The translations under genes and the position numbers were made by a program. A stretch of DNA of 64,000 nucleotides, taken from NCBI RefSeq assembly GCF_947496775.1, contig NZ_CANMDU010000009.1, forward strand, positions 1-64,000. The letters are read 5' to 3'. Shown one piece after another: positions 27,262 to 36,716 of this stretch; within the stretch, counting starts at the first letter, position 1; the number at the start of each line of letters is the position of its first letter. The notes below the pieces were generated by a model. The model saw only the letters and a list, made by a program, of their open reading frames with translations, ran no database searches and was not told the origin of the DNA. Source of the DNA: an uncultured Maribacter sp. (GTDB taxonomy: Bacteria > Bacteroidota > Bacteroidia > Flavobacteriales > Flavobacteriaceae).

Positions 27262-28341
27262 ATGAATAAGAATTATTATGCCGTTTTAATGGCGGGAGGC
27301 GTTGGTTCAAGATTTTGGCCAATTAGTACATCGGAATATCCTAAGCAATTTCATGATATGCTTGGAACAGGAAAGACATTAATCCAAAAAACTTTTCAGC
27401 GTTTAAATAAATTTGTACCAACAGAAAACATACTTATTCTTACTAATGAAAGGTATAATGATTTGGTTTTGGAACAGTTGCCAATGGTAACTCAAAATCA
27501 AGTAGTATTGGAACCTGCAATGCGTAATACTGCGCCTTGTATTTTGTATGCTTCTTTAAAAATTCAGAAAATGAATCCTAATGGCGTTATGATAGTTGCG
27601 CCAAGTGATCATTGGATAGAGGATGAAGATGCTTTTGCAAAAGATGTAACAGCATGTTTTGATAAATGTGAAAAGGAAGATGTATTGTGTACTCTAGGAA
27701 TTAAGCCAAGTTTTCCGAATACAGGATTTGGTTATATAGAATATAATAAGACAAGCGAGACGGCGATAAAAGAGGTGAATCAATTTAGAGAAAAACCGGA
27801 TTATGAAACGGCTAAAGATTTTTTGGCCCAAGGCAATTTTCTCTGGAATGCAGGTATTTTTATGTGGAGTGTATCTACTATTGTCAATGCATTTAAGAAT
27901 TTTCAGCCAAGTCAATATGCATTGTTTGAAAAAGGATTATCGGTCTATAACACCTCTTCTGAACAAAATTTTATTAATGAAAATTATCCTAAAGCAGAAA
28001 ATATTTCTATTGATTATGCTATTTTGGAGCAATCTAAGTCCATTTTTGTTTTACCAGCAACATTCGATTGGAACGATTTAGGTACATGGGGCTCTTTATA
28101 TGATAAGTTAGATAAAGACTCAGAAAACAACGCTGTTGTAAATAGTAAAGCCTTAACAGAAGATGCCCAAGGGAATATGATTCGTTCTCCTAAAGGAAAA
28201 ATTGTTGTTGTTGATGGTTTAAATGATTATATTATTGTAGATAAAGAAGAAGTTTTATTAATTTATCCTAAAACGAAGGAACAAGATATAAAAAAGGTAC
28301 TCAATAAGGTTAAAGAAAAATTCGGAGATGAGTACGCTTAA
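27262..28341 (+). CDS. manC: Mannose-1-phosphate guanylyltransferase
   Basis: A 359-residue nucleotidyltransferase making GDP-mannose for surface polysaccharides. The N-terminal signature LMAGGVGSRFWPIS contacts GTP, APSDHWI is the middle motif, and FREKPD contains the pyrophosphorylase Lys. It has the single-domain length, without the C-terminal mannose-6-phosphate isomerase domain of fused enzymes. It follows the SprT-like gene by one base and precedes the DUF389 gene by six. Confidence 0.94.
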   Translation: MNKNYYAVLMAGGVGSRFWPISTSEYPKQFHDMLGTGKTLIQKTFQRLNKFVPTENILILTNERYNDLVLEQLPMVTQNQVVLEPAMRNTAPCILYASLKIQKMNPNGVMIVAPSDHWIEDEDAFAKDVTACFDKCEKEDVLCTLGIKPSFPNTGFGYIEYNKTSETAIKEVNQFREKPDYETAKDFLAQGNFLWNAGIFMWSVSTIVNAFKNFQPSQYALFEKGLSVYNTSSEQNFINENYPKAENISIDYAILEQSKSIFVLPATFDWNDLGTWGSLYDKLDKDSENNAVVNSKALTEDAQGNMIRSPKGKIVVVDGLNDYIIVDKEEVLLIYPKTKEQDIKKVLNKVKEKFGDEYA

Positions 28342-28347
28342 TTAATT

Positions 28348-29814
28348 ATGAGTGAAAATTTAGATCAAGAAAATTCTAATAGTGTTATTGAAGAGGTTAA
28401 TAGCGAAGAGGTAAAAAAGGACTTTCAAGGACTTCTTGGAAGTGCAAAACAGTTTCTGAAAGAGTTATTAGATATTCGCCAAAACACAGACTTAGAAGCT
28501 ACTAAGGAAGCTATTATCGCAGATATACCTTTTAAAGGGCATACTTCTTGGATTTTAATTTGTTCTATTTTTATTGCTTCTATAGGTTTAAATGCAAATT
28601 CTACCGCAGTAGTAATAGGCGCCATGTTAATTTCACCTCTTATGGGGCCTATTTTAGGTATAGGTATGTCCCTTGCAATTAACGATGTAGATACTTTACG
28701 GCGATCTTTGAAAAACTTTGCTGTAATGGTAGTTCTAAGTATATTAACTGCTTATTTATTTTTTGTTGTATTTCCACTTCGAGACGAATCGTCAGAGCTT
28801 TTGGCGCGTACTGCTCCAGATATTAGAGACGTTCTTATTGCATTTTTTGGAGGCTTAGCATTGGTAATTGCCAGAGCTAAAAAAGGAACCATGGCATCCG
28901 TAATTTTTGGTGTTGCTATTGCAACAGCTTTAATGCCTCCGCTCTGTACCGTCGGTTTTGGTTTGGCAATAAACAATTATGAATATGCTTTAGGTGCAAT
29001 GTATTTATTTAGTATAAATACAATATTTATAGCGTTAGCAACCTTTTTAGTTTTAAAACTTTTGCGTTTTCCAATGGTACGCTACGCAAACTCTCAAAAA
29101 AGAAGGCGTATAGGAAGAATAGCATCATTAGTAGCGATTTTGGTTATGATACCTGCGGGAATGACTTTTTGGGATGCGCTACAAGAATCTTTATTTAAAA
29201 AACAGGCGCAGAGTTTTATTACAGAAAAAGTAGCGCCTTACCAATTTTCTGGCTCTGGTAGGTTTATGGAAGATTTTACTGATATAGAATTTAATGGAGG
29301 AAAGGAGCCGTTTATTGAGTTGGTTTTTATGGGTAATGAAACAATACCAGATAATATTATTGCTACATGGAAAAAACAAAAGAATGAGGATGAAGATTTT
29401 GCAAGATTAAAGGGGGCAGAATTACATATTATTCAAGGTGCAAAAAATGAGCAAGTAGATCAATTGAAATATGTGGATCAATTATATGAATCTCAAAAAA
29501 CCGAATTAATAGATAAAGATGCTCGAATCCAGCTATTAGAAAAAACATTAAGTAAATTAGGTAAGTTCTCTATTCCTTTTGAAAATATTAGTTTAGAGGC
29601 AAAAACGAATTATGAGAATTTGGAAGCCTTAAGCTTTTCCCCGAAAATACAAACCAATTTTACGAAATTGGATACTATTCCTGTTTTTGAAATACAATGG
29701 AAAAGAGAAGCAAAAAGATTTCAAACCGAGGCAGATACTAAGAAACTGCACGCATGGTTAATATTAAGACTGAAAGACAGTACTATACAGTTAAAAGAGA
29801 TTATTCAAGATTAA
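28348..29814 (+). CDS. DUF389 domain-containing membrane protein
   Basis: A 488-residue protein with an acidic N-terminus, a block of about six transmembrane helices (residues 65-285) containing the DUF389 signature GAMLISPLMGPILGIGMSLA, and a soluble C-terminal half of about 200 residues with a coiled-coil-like stretch. The biochemical role of DUF389 proteins is not established. It is the last gene of the run that begins at 24907, and its 3' end overlaps the convergent ABC ATPase gene by four bases. Confidence 0.85.
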   Translation: MSENLDQENSNSVIEEVNSEEVKKDFQGLLGSAKQFLKELLDIRQNTDLEATKEAIIADIPFKGHTSWILICSIFIASIGLNANSTAVVIGAMLISPLMGPILGIGMSLAINDVDTLRRSLKNFAVMVVLSILTAYLFFVVFPLRDESSELLARTAPDIRDVLIAFFGGLALVIARAKKGTMASVIFGVAIATALMPPLCTVGFGLAINNYEYALGAMYLFSINTIFIALATFLVLKLLRFPMVRYANSQKRRRIGRIASLVAILVMIPAGMTFWDALQESLFKKQAQSFITEKVAPYQFSGSGRFMEDFTDIEFNGGKEPFIELVFMGNETIPDNIIATWKKQKNEDEDFARLKGAELHIIQGAKNEQVDQLKYVDQLYESQKTELIDKDARIQLLEKTLSKLGKFSIPFENISLEAKTNYENLEALSFSPKIQTNFTKLDTIPVFEIQWKREAKRFQTEADTKKLHAWLILRLKDSTIQLKEIIQD

Positions 29815-30578
29815 TTTCGTTCCTCTACAAACATTTGACGTACCTTTTTAAATAAGTCAGAGGAATATACAAAATCGGTTACGGCTTTATTATCCGTTTT
29901 AAATATTTCATTTTTAGAACCTTCCCATTCTTTTAGACCATTTTTAAGAAACACAATTTTTTCTCCGATTTCCATAACAGAATTCATGTCATGCGTATTA
30001 ATAACGGTAGTGATATTGAATTCTTGCGTTATTTCTTGAATTAAATTATCAATAATAATAGCTGTTTTAGGGTCTAATCCTGAGTTCGGCTCATCACAAA
30101 ATAAATATTTAGGGTTCATTACTATGGCTCTAGCTATAGCTACTCTTTTTTGCATACCCCCGGAAATTTCTGATGGATATTTATGATGGGCATCGACTAG
30201 ATTCACTCTCTTTAAAACGGTATCTACACGATCCTGCATTTCGGACTTTCCTTGTTTAGTAAACATTTCCAACGGAAACATTACATTGCCAGCAACGGTC
30301 ATAGAATCAAATAAAGCACTTCCCTGAAATACCATCCCCATTTCTTGCCTTAAATCTCTCTGTTCACTTTGTGTTAGTTCCGTATAGACTTTACCGTCAT
30401 AGGAAATATTTCCTTCTTCGGGAATAAAAAGGCCTAATAAACATTTAAGGAAAACAGTTTTGCCAGAACCACTTTGTCCTATTATTAAATTTGTTTTCCC
30501 CTTTTCAAAAAGTGTCGTAACACCTTTAAGAATATGGGCTTTGTCAAAAGATTTGTGAATATTATTTACTTCTATCAT
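29811..30578 (-). CDS. ABC transporter ATP-binding protein (MlaF-like)
   Basis: A 255-residue ABC ATPase: Walker A GQSGSGKT near residue 35, signature ISGGMQKRVAIARA, Walker B YLFCDEPNSGLDP, and the switch His in INTHD. The best functional match by context is MlaF, the ATPase of the lipid-transport system that keeps outer-membrane asymmetry, because the next gene encodes an MlaE-type permease. Its start overlaps the permease stop by one base. No MlaD-like MCE gene lies beside them. Confidence 0.9.
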   Translation of the reverse strand: MIEVNNIHKSFDKAHILKGVTTLFEKGKTNLIIGQSGSGKTVFLKCLLGLFIPEEGNISYDGKVYTELTQSEQRDLRQEMGMVFQGSALFDSMTVAGNVMFPLEMFTKQGKSEMQDRVDTVLKRVNLVDAHHKYPSEISGGMQKRVAIARAIVMNPKYLFCDEPNSGLDPKTAIIIDNLIQEITQEFNITTVINTHDMNSVMEIGEKIVFLKNGLKEWEGSKNEIFKTDNKAVTDFVYSSDLFKKVRQMFVEERN

Positions 30579-31315
30579 TAGCCTAAAAGGAGTTGCGTTA
30601 GTATGTAATTAAATATTATAATGACTACACTTGTCCAAACAAAAGAGGTGGTACTAGCTTTTCCTACCTCTAGTGCACCGCCTTTCATATAATAGCCATG
30701 AAAAGATGGAATGGTAGCTAGTACAAAGGCAAACACTATTGTTTTTATAAAAGAATACGTTATGTGAAACGGAATAAAATCTAGCTGAAGGCCTTCAATA
30801 AAATCTGCACTGGTACTGAAACCCCCAAAAACCCCGGCAAACCAACCTCCGAATATACCAACATACATTGCTATGGCTATTATAAAGGGGTAAAGCATTA
30901 ATGCAATAATTTTGGGAAAGACTAAATAGTTTAAGGCGTTTACGCCCATAACTTCTAAAGCATCTATTTGTTCCGTAACTCGCATTGTTCCAATACTGGA
31001 TGTTATATACGAGCCCACTTTGCCTGCCATTATAATAGAACAAAATGTAGGGGCAAATTCTAAAATAATAGATTGTCTTGTGGCAAAGCCCACTAAATTT
31101 TTAGGAATTAATTCGCTAGTTATATTTAATGCTGTTTGTATAGCAACTACACCACCGATAAAAAAGGAGATAAAAATAAGTATTCCTAAAGAACCATAAA
31201 TAAGTTCATCAATTTCCTTGAGAATCAAAGATTTCATTATGCTCCATTTGGTAGGTTTTTTAAAAACCTCCTTTATCATTAAAGCATAACTGCCGATTGA
31301 CGCTATATAATTCAT
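30578..31315 (-). CDS. MlaE family ABC transporter permease
   Basis: A 245-residue inner-membrane protein with five to six hydrophobic helices and the MlaE signature: GVVAIQTALN, GKVGSYITSSIGTMRVTEQIDALEVMGVN, with the conserved Glu in EQIDALE. MlaE permeases work with MlaF and an MCE protein in phospholipid transport between membranes. It is the first gene of the two-gene operon and is divergent from the phosphatase gene at 31429. Confidence 0.93.
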   Translation of the reverse strand: MNYIASIGSYALMIKEVFKKPTKWSIMKSLILKEIDELIYGSLGILIFISFFIGGVVAIQTALNITSELIPKNLVGFATRQSIILEFAPTFCSIIMAGKVGSYITSSIGTMRVTEQIDALEVMGVNALNYLVFPKIIALMLYPFIIAIAMYVGIFGGWFAGVFGGFSTSADFIEGLQLDFIPFHITYSFIKTIVFAFVLATIPSFHGYYMKGGALEVGKASTTSFVWTSVVIIIFNYILTQLLLG

Positions 31316-31428
31316 ATATTAAATATATATTTCTTTGCGTAAAAATAACAATAAAGCTTGTCATTTAACTTCCATTTAATTTTTTTAAGAGGTATTTTAT
31401 TTACTTTTACCTCGTCAATTTAGATATT

Positions 31429-33099
31429 ATGCATGCCAAGAAGATTATAGCATTAGTATTACTTTCTTTATTTTTTAATTTTTCAAATTATAACTACGGT
31501 CAAAGGAAAAAAAAGGTAGAAAATAAAGAGAAAGAAGTAACAAATCCAAAATTAGTGGTTGGAATAGTCGTTGATCAAATGCGATATGATTATCTAACTC
31601 GTTTTTTTAATCATTATGGAGAAGGTGGTTTTAAGAAGTTATTAAGGGAGGGGTATAGTTGCAGAAATAATCATTTTAATTATGCGCCAACAAGTACTGG
31701 ACCTGGTCATACCTCAATATATACAGGAACTACTCCTGCAACACATGGAATTATAGGGAACAATTGGTATGATAAAGAGGAAGGTGTATCGGTATATTGT
31801 GCAGCAGATTCTACATATTCATCTGTGGGAACAAAGACAAAAGCTGGCGCCATGTCACCGCACAGAATGTCCGTTACAACTATGACGGATCAATTAAGAT
31901 TACATACCCAAAATAGAGGAAAAACAATAGCAATTGCTTTAAAAGATAGAGGAGCTGTGTTACCAGGAGGCCATACGGCAAATGCGGCATATTGGTTTTA
32001 TGGAGGCAATGAAGGTAATTGGATAACAAGTACTTTTTATATGAATGCTTTGCCTCAATGGGTTGCGAAGTTTAATTCTAGCAGAAGAGTAGATGCTTAT
32101 AAAAAATCCTGGAATACAATCAAGGATATTAATACGTATAAAGAAAGTGGATTAGATAACACCATGTACGAAGGGCTTTTTATAGGGGAATCTGCCCCTA
32201 TATTTCCGCATAACCTTTTTTCTTTATGGGACGCAAATGAACATTATGATATTTTAAAAGCTACTCCTTATGGAAACAGTATAACGACAGATTTTGCTAT
32301 TGAAGCGTTAAAAGGTGAAAATTTAGGTAAAGACAATAACACCGATTTCTTAGCAGTTAGTTTTTCTAGTACAGATTATGTGGGGCATAAGTTTGGTGTT
32401 AATTCTAAAGAAATACAAGATACTTATCTGCGATTAGATAAAGACTTAGAACGTTTATTTATTGCATTAGACAAGGAAGTAGGTAAAGGAGAGTACACAC
32501 TATTCCTAACTGCAGATCATGCTGCAATACATGTTCCTGCTTATTTAAAAGATAATAAAATACCTGCAGGTTATGTTGAGAATAAAGGGATGAAACTTAG
32601 ATTAAAGGAATTTTTAGAATATACATATGGAACTACCGATATTGTGAAGAATTTTTCTAATCTTCAATTTTTCTTAGATCATAAAATCATCAAAAATTTA
32701 GAATTAGAGGTTAGTGAGGTACAGGAGGCAATAGCAAAAGAAGTTTTAAGTTATTCTGATGTTGATAGGGTTTATACAGGGAATCAAATGTGGAAAAATC
32801 AATACACTAACGGTATTCCTTATATATTACAAAATGGTTTTAATCAAAAGCGTTCAGGCGATGTATTAGTTGTTTTAGCTCCTGGCACTATTCATTATCC
32901 TAAAACAGGCTCGACTCATGGTTCTCCTCAAATTTATGACACTCACGTTCCTTTATTGTTTTATGGAAAAGGAATTAAAAAAGGATATACATTTGAGAGA
33001 ACAGAAATACCTGATATAGCACCAACAATAACTTCATTGTTAGGTATAGCTTTTCCAAGTGGAACTACAGGAAAACCAATTGTTTCTGTTTTAGAGTAA
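31429..33099 (+). CDS. Alkaline phosphatase superfamily protein, PafA-like
   Basis: A 556-residue secreted phosphatase with an N-terminal signal peptide (about residues 1-25). Metal and active-site motifs of the PafA type are present: VVDQMRYDYLTRF, NYAPTSTGPGHTSIYTGTTPATHGI with the Thr nucleophile, SSTDYVGHKFG, and TADHAAIHVP. PafA is a phosphate-insensitive monoesterase widely used by flavobacteria to get phosphate from organic matter. It is the first gene of a likely unit with murI, 9 bases downstream. Confidence 0.93.
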   Translation: MHAKKIIALVLLSLFFNFSNYNYGQRKKKVENKEKEVTNPKLVVGIVVDQMRYDYLTRFFNHYGEGGFKKLLREGYSCRNNHFNYAPTSTGPGHTSIYTGTTPATHGIIGNNWYDKEEGVSVYCAADSTYSSVGTKTKAGAMSPHRMSVTTMTDQLRLHTQNRGKTIAIALKDRGAVLPGGHTANAAYWFYGGNEGNWITSTFYMNALPQWVAKFNSSRRVDAYKKSWNTIKDINTYKESGLDNTMYEGLFIGESAPIFPHNLFSLWDANEHYDILKATPYGNSITTDFAIEALKGENLGKDNNTDFLAVSFSSTDYVGHKFGVNSKEIQDTYLRLDKDLERLFIALDKEVGKGEYTLFLTADHAAIHVPAYLKDNKIPAGYVENKGMKLRLKEFLEYTYGTTDIVKNFSNLQFFLDHKIIKNLELEVSEVQEAIAKEVLSYSDVDRVYTGNQMWKNQYTNGIPYILQNGFNQKRSGDVLVVLAPGTIHYPKTGSTHGSPQIYDTHVPLLFYGKGIKKGYTFERTEIPDIAPTITSLLGIAFPSGTTGKPIVSVLE

Positions 33100-33108
33100 T
33101 TTTATATT

Positions 33109-33897
33109 ATGGATAATAGGCCTATTGGTATTTTTGATTCTGGAATTGGAGGCACTTCTATATGGAGAGAAATACAGGCGCTTCTTCCTAATGAGAATAT
33201 TATTTATTTAGCTGACAGTATCAATGCACCATATGGTGAAAGGCCCAAAGAAGAAATACTAAAGTTGAGTATTAAAAATACGGAGTATTTATTAGCGCAA
33301 AATTGTAAGTTAGTTGTTGTGGCATGTAATACAGCAACAACTAATGCAATAGATTACCTAAGAACAAATTACGCTATTCCTTTTATTGGTATAGAACCAG
33401 CGATTAAACCAGCAGCATTACAATCTAAATCTAAAATAATAGGCGTTCTAGCAACAAAAGGAACGCTTTCTAGTAGTTTATTTCATAGTACAGCCGAAAA
33501 CCATGCTAATGGAATTAAAATAATAGAAAGAGTTGGTAAGGGATTGGTTCCTTTAATTGAAAGTGGAGAGTTAAAAGGAGAAAAAATTAAAACCCTTTTA
33601 TTAGGGTTTTTAAATCCTATGCTAAAGGAAGGAATGGATTATTTAGTTTTAGGTTGTACGCATTATCCTTACTTAATACCTGTTTTAAAAGAAATTCTAC
33701 CAACGGATGTAAAAATTATAGATTCAGGTGAGGCAGTAGCTAGACAAACAAAATCAGTATTAGAAAAAAATGGAATTTTAAATACTTTAAATTTTAAAAG
33801 TAAGCATCAATTTTTTACGAATGCAGAGGAAGAGGTCCTTGAGAATATGGTGCAAAATGAAGATATGATGGTCTCTGTATCTTATTTAGATTTTTAA
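33109..33897 (+). CDS. murI: Glutamate racemase
   Basis: A 262-residue enzyme making D-glutamate for peptidoglycan. Both catalytic cysteines are visible: ACNTATT (near residue 73) and LGCTHYPYL (near 184). DSGIGGTS lies at the N-terminus. The 3' end overlaps that of the convergent folA gene by 12 bases (33886-33897). Confidence 0.96.
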   Translation: MDNRPIGIFDSGIGGTSIWREIQALLPNENIIYLADSINAPYGERPKEEILKLSIKNTEYLLAQNCKLVVVACNTATTNAIDYLRTNYAIPFIGIEPAIKPAALQSKSKIIGVLATKGTLSSSLFHSTAENHANGIKIIERVGKGLVPLIESGELKGEKIKTLLLGFLNPMLKEGMDYLVLGCTHYPYLIPVLKEILPTDVKIIDSGEAVARQTKSVLEKNGILNTLNFKSKHQFFTNAEEEVLENMVQNEDMMVSVSYLDF

Positions 33898-34377
33898 ATA
33901 CGTTAAATAAGTAAAGGCATATTTGTGCTTGTCGTCTTTGGGATGATGTTCTTTCTGTGTTAGTTTCCAAATACTATTATTAATTTCTGGAAAGAATGTA
34001 TCCGCATCTAATGAAGTATGTACTCTTGTTAATTCTATTTTAGTAGCAAATGCTTCTCCTTGCTTATATATTTCTCCACCACCGATAATAAAACAATCTT
34101 CATTTTTTACCCATGCGAAGGCTTCTTCAAGAGAGTGCACAATAATACAATCGGGATAATTTACCGTATAATTAATATCTCGTGTAATAATTATATGAAC
34201 TCTATTAGGTAATGGTTTAGGAAAACTCTCGAAAGTTTTTCTACCCATTATTATTTTATGTCCCGTTGTTAGTTTTTTAAACCTTTTAAAGTCATCCGGT
34301 AAATGCCATAATAAGTCATTGTCTTTTCCTAAAGCATTGTTTTCTGCAGCTGCAGCTATCATAGTTATGTTATACAC
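33886..34377 (-). CDS. folA: Dihydrofolate reductase
   Basis: A 163-residue enzyme regenerating tetrahydrofolate with NADPH. Typical elements are AAAENNALGKDNDLLWHLPDD with the acidic active-site residue, GRKTFESFPKPLPNR, and FIIGGGEIYKQ. It starts where the next upstream gene stops (34377). It works with thymidylate synthase (40709-41533), which is on the same strand but not adjacent. Confidence 0.96.
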   Translation of the reverse strand: MYNITMIAAAAENNALGKDNDLLWHLPDDFKRFKKLTTGHKIIMGRKTFESFPKPLPNRVHIIITRDINYTVNYPDCIIVHSLEEAFAWVKNEDCFIIGGGEIYKQGEAFATKIELTRVHTSLDADTFFPEINNSIWKLTQKEHHPKDDKHKYAFTYLTYLKI

Positions 34378-34763
34378 TACTCTTTTTTTTTATTGATGTT
34401 ATGTGTTGGAAATTCAGTTTCTATTTCTTTCTGAATTTCTAGAATACGTTTTTTTTGTTTGGAAACTAGTTTTTCTCTTTGTAGTCTTTCCCAATCTTTG
34501 CCCATAAATTTTTGAGTAAAAAAAACATTGAAAATATGAATAACAAATAAAAATGCCCAAAAGGTTATACCCCAGATAAACCAATTGTACTCCTCTCCGT
34601 ATTTAAGAATTTTATTCACTAGAATTAAAAATACACTTCCAATCAAGAAAATTACAAAATGAGTATATAAACGTTTCTTTTGTTTAATACGTATTTGAGC
34701 GTTTTCTAATAGTTCATGTTGTTCAACATCTAAAGATGGTGCTTTTTTATTCTTGGAAAACAT
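34377..34763 (-). CDS. 2TM domain-containing membrane protein
   Basis: A 128-residue protein with two central transmembrane helices (about residues 35-55 and 65-85) and a basic, coiled-coil-like C-terminus. This is the common Bacteroidota 2TM-domain layout; no function is known. The frame extends upstream to 34862, but ATG at 34763 (MFSKNKKAPSLD) fits family starts better and avoids overlap with the divergent gene at 34819. It overlaps folA by one base. Confidence 0.8.
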   Translation of the reverse strand: MFSKNKKAPSLDVEQHELLENAQIRIKQKKRLYTHFVIFLIGSVFLILVNKILKYGEEYNWFIWGITFWAFLFVIHIFNVFFTQKFMGKDWERLQREKLVSKQKKRILEIQKEIETEFPTHNINKKKE

Positions 34764-34818
34764 GGCAATACTTATATTTACATCAAAGATACAGTAATTC
34801 GTAAATAACACGGTGCAT

Positions 34819-35904
34819 ATGGATAAGCTAAGAAGTAAATTTCCAGTATTAAGACAATACATTTATGCCAATACAGCTTCTTTAGGTTTATTTTCTGAGG
34901 ATTTATTAGATTGGAGACAGGAACATGATTTAGACTTTTTATTGGGAGGAAGTACCATGAGGTCCAAAAGTTTAGAAATAATACAACGAACAAGAGAATC
35001 AGTAGGTTCTATGTTTCATTGCAAAAGTGATTCTGTAGCTTTGATTTCTAATTTTTCTCTTGGTATTAATATGGTATTAAGTTCTTTAGAAAAAAATAGA
35101 AAAATATTATTACTGGAGAATGATTACCCTTCGGTAAGTTGGCCGTTTGACTCTCGCGAATTTAATATATTAAAAATTCCTGTTTCTACTGTTTTAGAAA
35201 AAGATATAGAAGAAGTTGTAGAAAAGGAAAAAATTCAGGTTCTGGCATTAAGTATTGTTCAATGGGTTAATGGAGTGAAAATAGATTTAGATTTTCTAAA
35301 GAAATTAAAGGCCCAAAATCCTAATTTATTAATAATTGCGGACGGTACTCAGTATTGCGGAACAGAAGATTTTAATTTTGAAGAATCTGGTATAGATATT
35401 CTTGCGGCAAGTGCTTATAAATGGTTGTTATCGGGGTACGGAAATGGCTTTATGCTTTTCAAAGAATCTGTTAAAGATAAATTTAATATTCCTATCATTG
35501 GTTTTTCAGCTGCAGGAGCAGATGAAACCCAAAAAAACAATATACCTTTTGTTAAAAAGTTCGAGCCAGGACACTTGTCCTGTTTGGTTTTTGGAAGTCT
35601 AAACTTTTCTGTTGAATTTATGATGAAAATAGGTATGGATAAAATTGAAAAGAGGATAAAAGAAATATCTGCCTATGCAAAAGAAGAATTCATCAAATTA
35701 GATGTATTAGAAGACCTCGTAGTAAATAGGAAGATACATAGTTCTATATTTTGCATAAATGGGAATGATAAACTATTTCAACACTTAACGGATAATGGTG
35801 TGGTTTGTTCACAAAGAGGAGAAGGAATAAGGTTTAGCTTTCATTTTTATAATACAGAGAAAGACGTACAAGAAATAGTTAAAATTGTAAAAGCTGCAAA
35901 ATAA
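34819..35904 (+). CDS. Class V aminotransferase-fold PLP-dependent enzyme
   Basis: A 361-residue PLP enzyme of the class V/cysteine desulfurase fold. The cofactor lysine lies in ILAASAYKWLLSGYG, preceded by the Asp/Gln-containing LLIIADGTQYCG. The N-terminus FPVLRQYIYANTASLG is typical of isopenicillin-N-epimerase-like and EgtE-like members. ATG at 34819 is preferred over GTG at 34813. The substrate is not known. The egtD-egtB genes about 1 kb downstream lack an obvious egtE, so this protein is a candidate C-S lyase for that pathway, but this is only inference. Confidence 0.82.
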   Translation: MDKLRSKFPVLRQYIYANTASLGLFSEDLLDWRQEHDLDFLLGGSTMRSKSLEIIQRTRESVGSMFHCKSDSVALISNFSLGINMVLSSLEKNRKILLLENDYPSVSWPFDSREFNILKIPVSTVLEKDIEEVVEKEKIQVLALSIVQWVNGVKIDLDFLKKLKAQNPNLLIIADGTQYCGTEDFNFEESGIDILAASAYKWLLSGYGNGFMLFKESVKDKFNIPIIGFSAAGADETQKNNIPFVKKFEPGHLSCLVFGSLNFSVEFMMKIGMDKIEKRIKEISAYAKEEFIKLDVLEDLVVNRKIHSSIFCINGNDKLFQHLTDNGVVCSQRGEGIRFSFHFYNTEKDVQEIVKIVKAAK

Positions 35905-36054
35905 AAATTGTATTTGTAGGAAAAATGAGAGGTCTTTTTTCGTTTTAGGTGTTAAATGTTATTAATATATTATTAAATCGATAATAATGATATTAATCAT
36001 TGTTAATGAGGTGGTTATTGTGTTATTTTACGCTGTATTTTAACTTATTATATC

Positions 36055-36351
36055 ATGGCTATTGCAAAACAGTATTTAAAAACGAAACCAATTTGTAAGG
36101 TAACCTTTACAGTTCCTGCAAGTGAAGCAAAGAAAGTGGAAGTTGTTGGGGATTTTAATAATTGGAAACCAAAAGGAGCAGCTTTAAAGAAATTAAAGAA
36201 TGGTACTTTTAAAGGTACTATGAATTTACCTAGAGAGTCTTCTTTTGAATTTAAGTATCTTATCGATGGTGCTTATGTAAATGAAGTCGAGGCAGATGGT
36301 TATCAGTGGAATGAGTATGCTGGTTCGGAGAATGCGGTGTTAAAACTATAG
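36055..36351 (+). CDS. Small protein with glycogen-binding (isoamylase early-set) domain
   Basis: A 98-residue protein that is almost wholly one CBM48/early-set domain: KVTFTVPA, then VVGDFNNWKPKG and FEFKYLIDGAYVNE, the usual order for glycogen- or AMPK-beta-type domains. There is no signal peptide and no catalytic domain, so it may bind carbohydrate or regulate another protein. It stands alone, convergent with the DUF427 gene. Confidence 0.85.
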   Translation: MAIAKQYLKTKPICKVTFTVPASEAKKVEVVGDFNNWKPKGAALKKLKNGTFKGTMNLPRESSFEFKYLIDGAYVNEVEADGYQWNEYAGSENAVLKL

Positions 36352-36364
36352 TTTTAAGTAAACT

Positions 36365-36403
36365 TAGAATACGTTACGCTTTACTTTATAGTAACGTATT
36401 CTA
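36365..36403. terminator. Inverted repeat between convergent genes
   Basis: A perfect 13-bp repeat (TAGAATACGTTAC at 36365-36377 with 36391-36403) with a 13-nt loop lies between the stop codons of the plus-strand gene ending 36351 and the minus-strand gene ending 36413. No long T run follows on either strand, so it is only a possible bidirectional terminator. Confidence 0.5.
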
Positions 36404-36412
36404 GGTATATTA

Positions 36413-36694
36413 TTATTCTGTTATCTCAACACCTTTCCAAAAGGCTACATGATTCTTAATTGTTCTGGCGAGTTCACTAACTTCTGGGTAAAACCAAGCT
36501 GCGTCTAAATTTTCCTTACCATCTACATCTATAGTGTAGTAAGATGCTATTCCTTTCCAGGCACAAGTAGTATGCGTGTTACTTTCTCTGAAATATTCTT
36601 TTTTTATGCTATCAGCAGGAAAATAGTGATTGTTTTCAATAACTACGGTGTTATCACTTTCTGCTATTATTGTATTATTCCAAATTGCTTTCAT
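36413..36694 (-). CDS. DUF427 domain-containing protein
   Basis: A 93-residue protein matching the DUF427 family: MKAIWNNTIIAESD at the start, YFPADSIKKEYF, CAWKGIASYYTI and AAWFYPEVS. The family has a small beta-barrel fold and no established function. The frame is open to 36775 and would overlap egtD, but ATG at 36694 gives the family N-terminus. It follows egtB-egtD on the same strand and is likely co-transcribed. Confidence 0.88.
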   Translation of the reverse strand: MKAIWNNTIIAESDNTVVIENNHYFPADSIKKEYFRESNTHTTCAWKGIASYYTIDVDGKENLDAAWFYPEVSELARTIKNHVAFWKGVEITE

Positions 36695-36716
36695 AAGATG
36701 TCTTTTTAGTCTGGAT

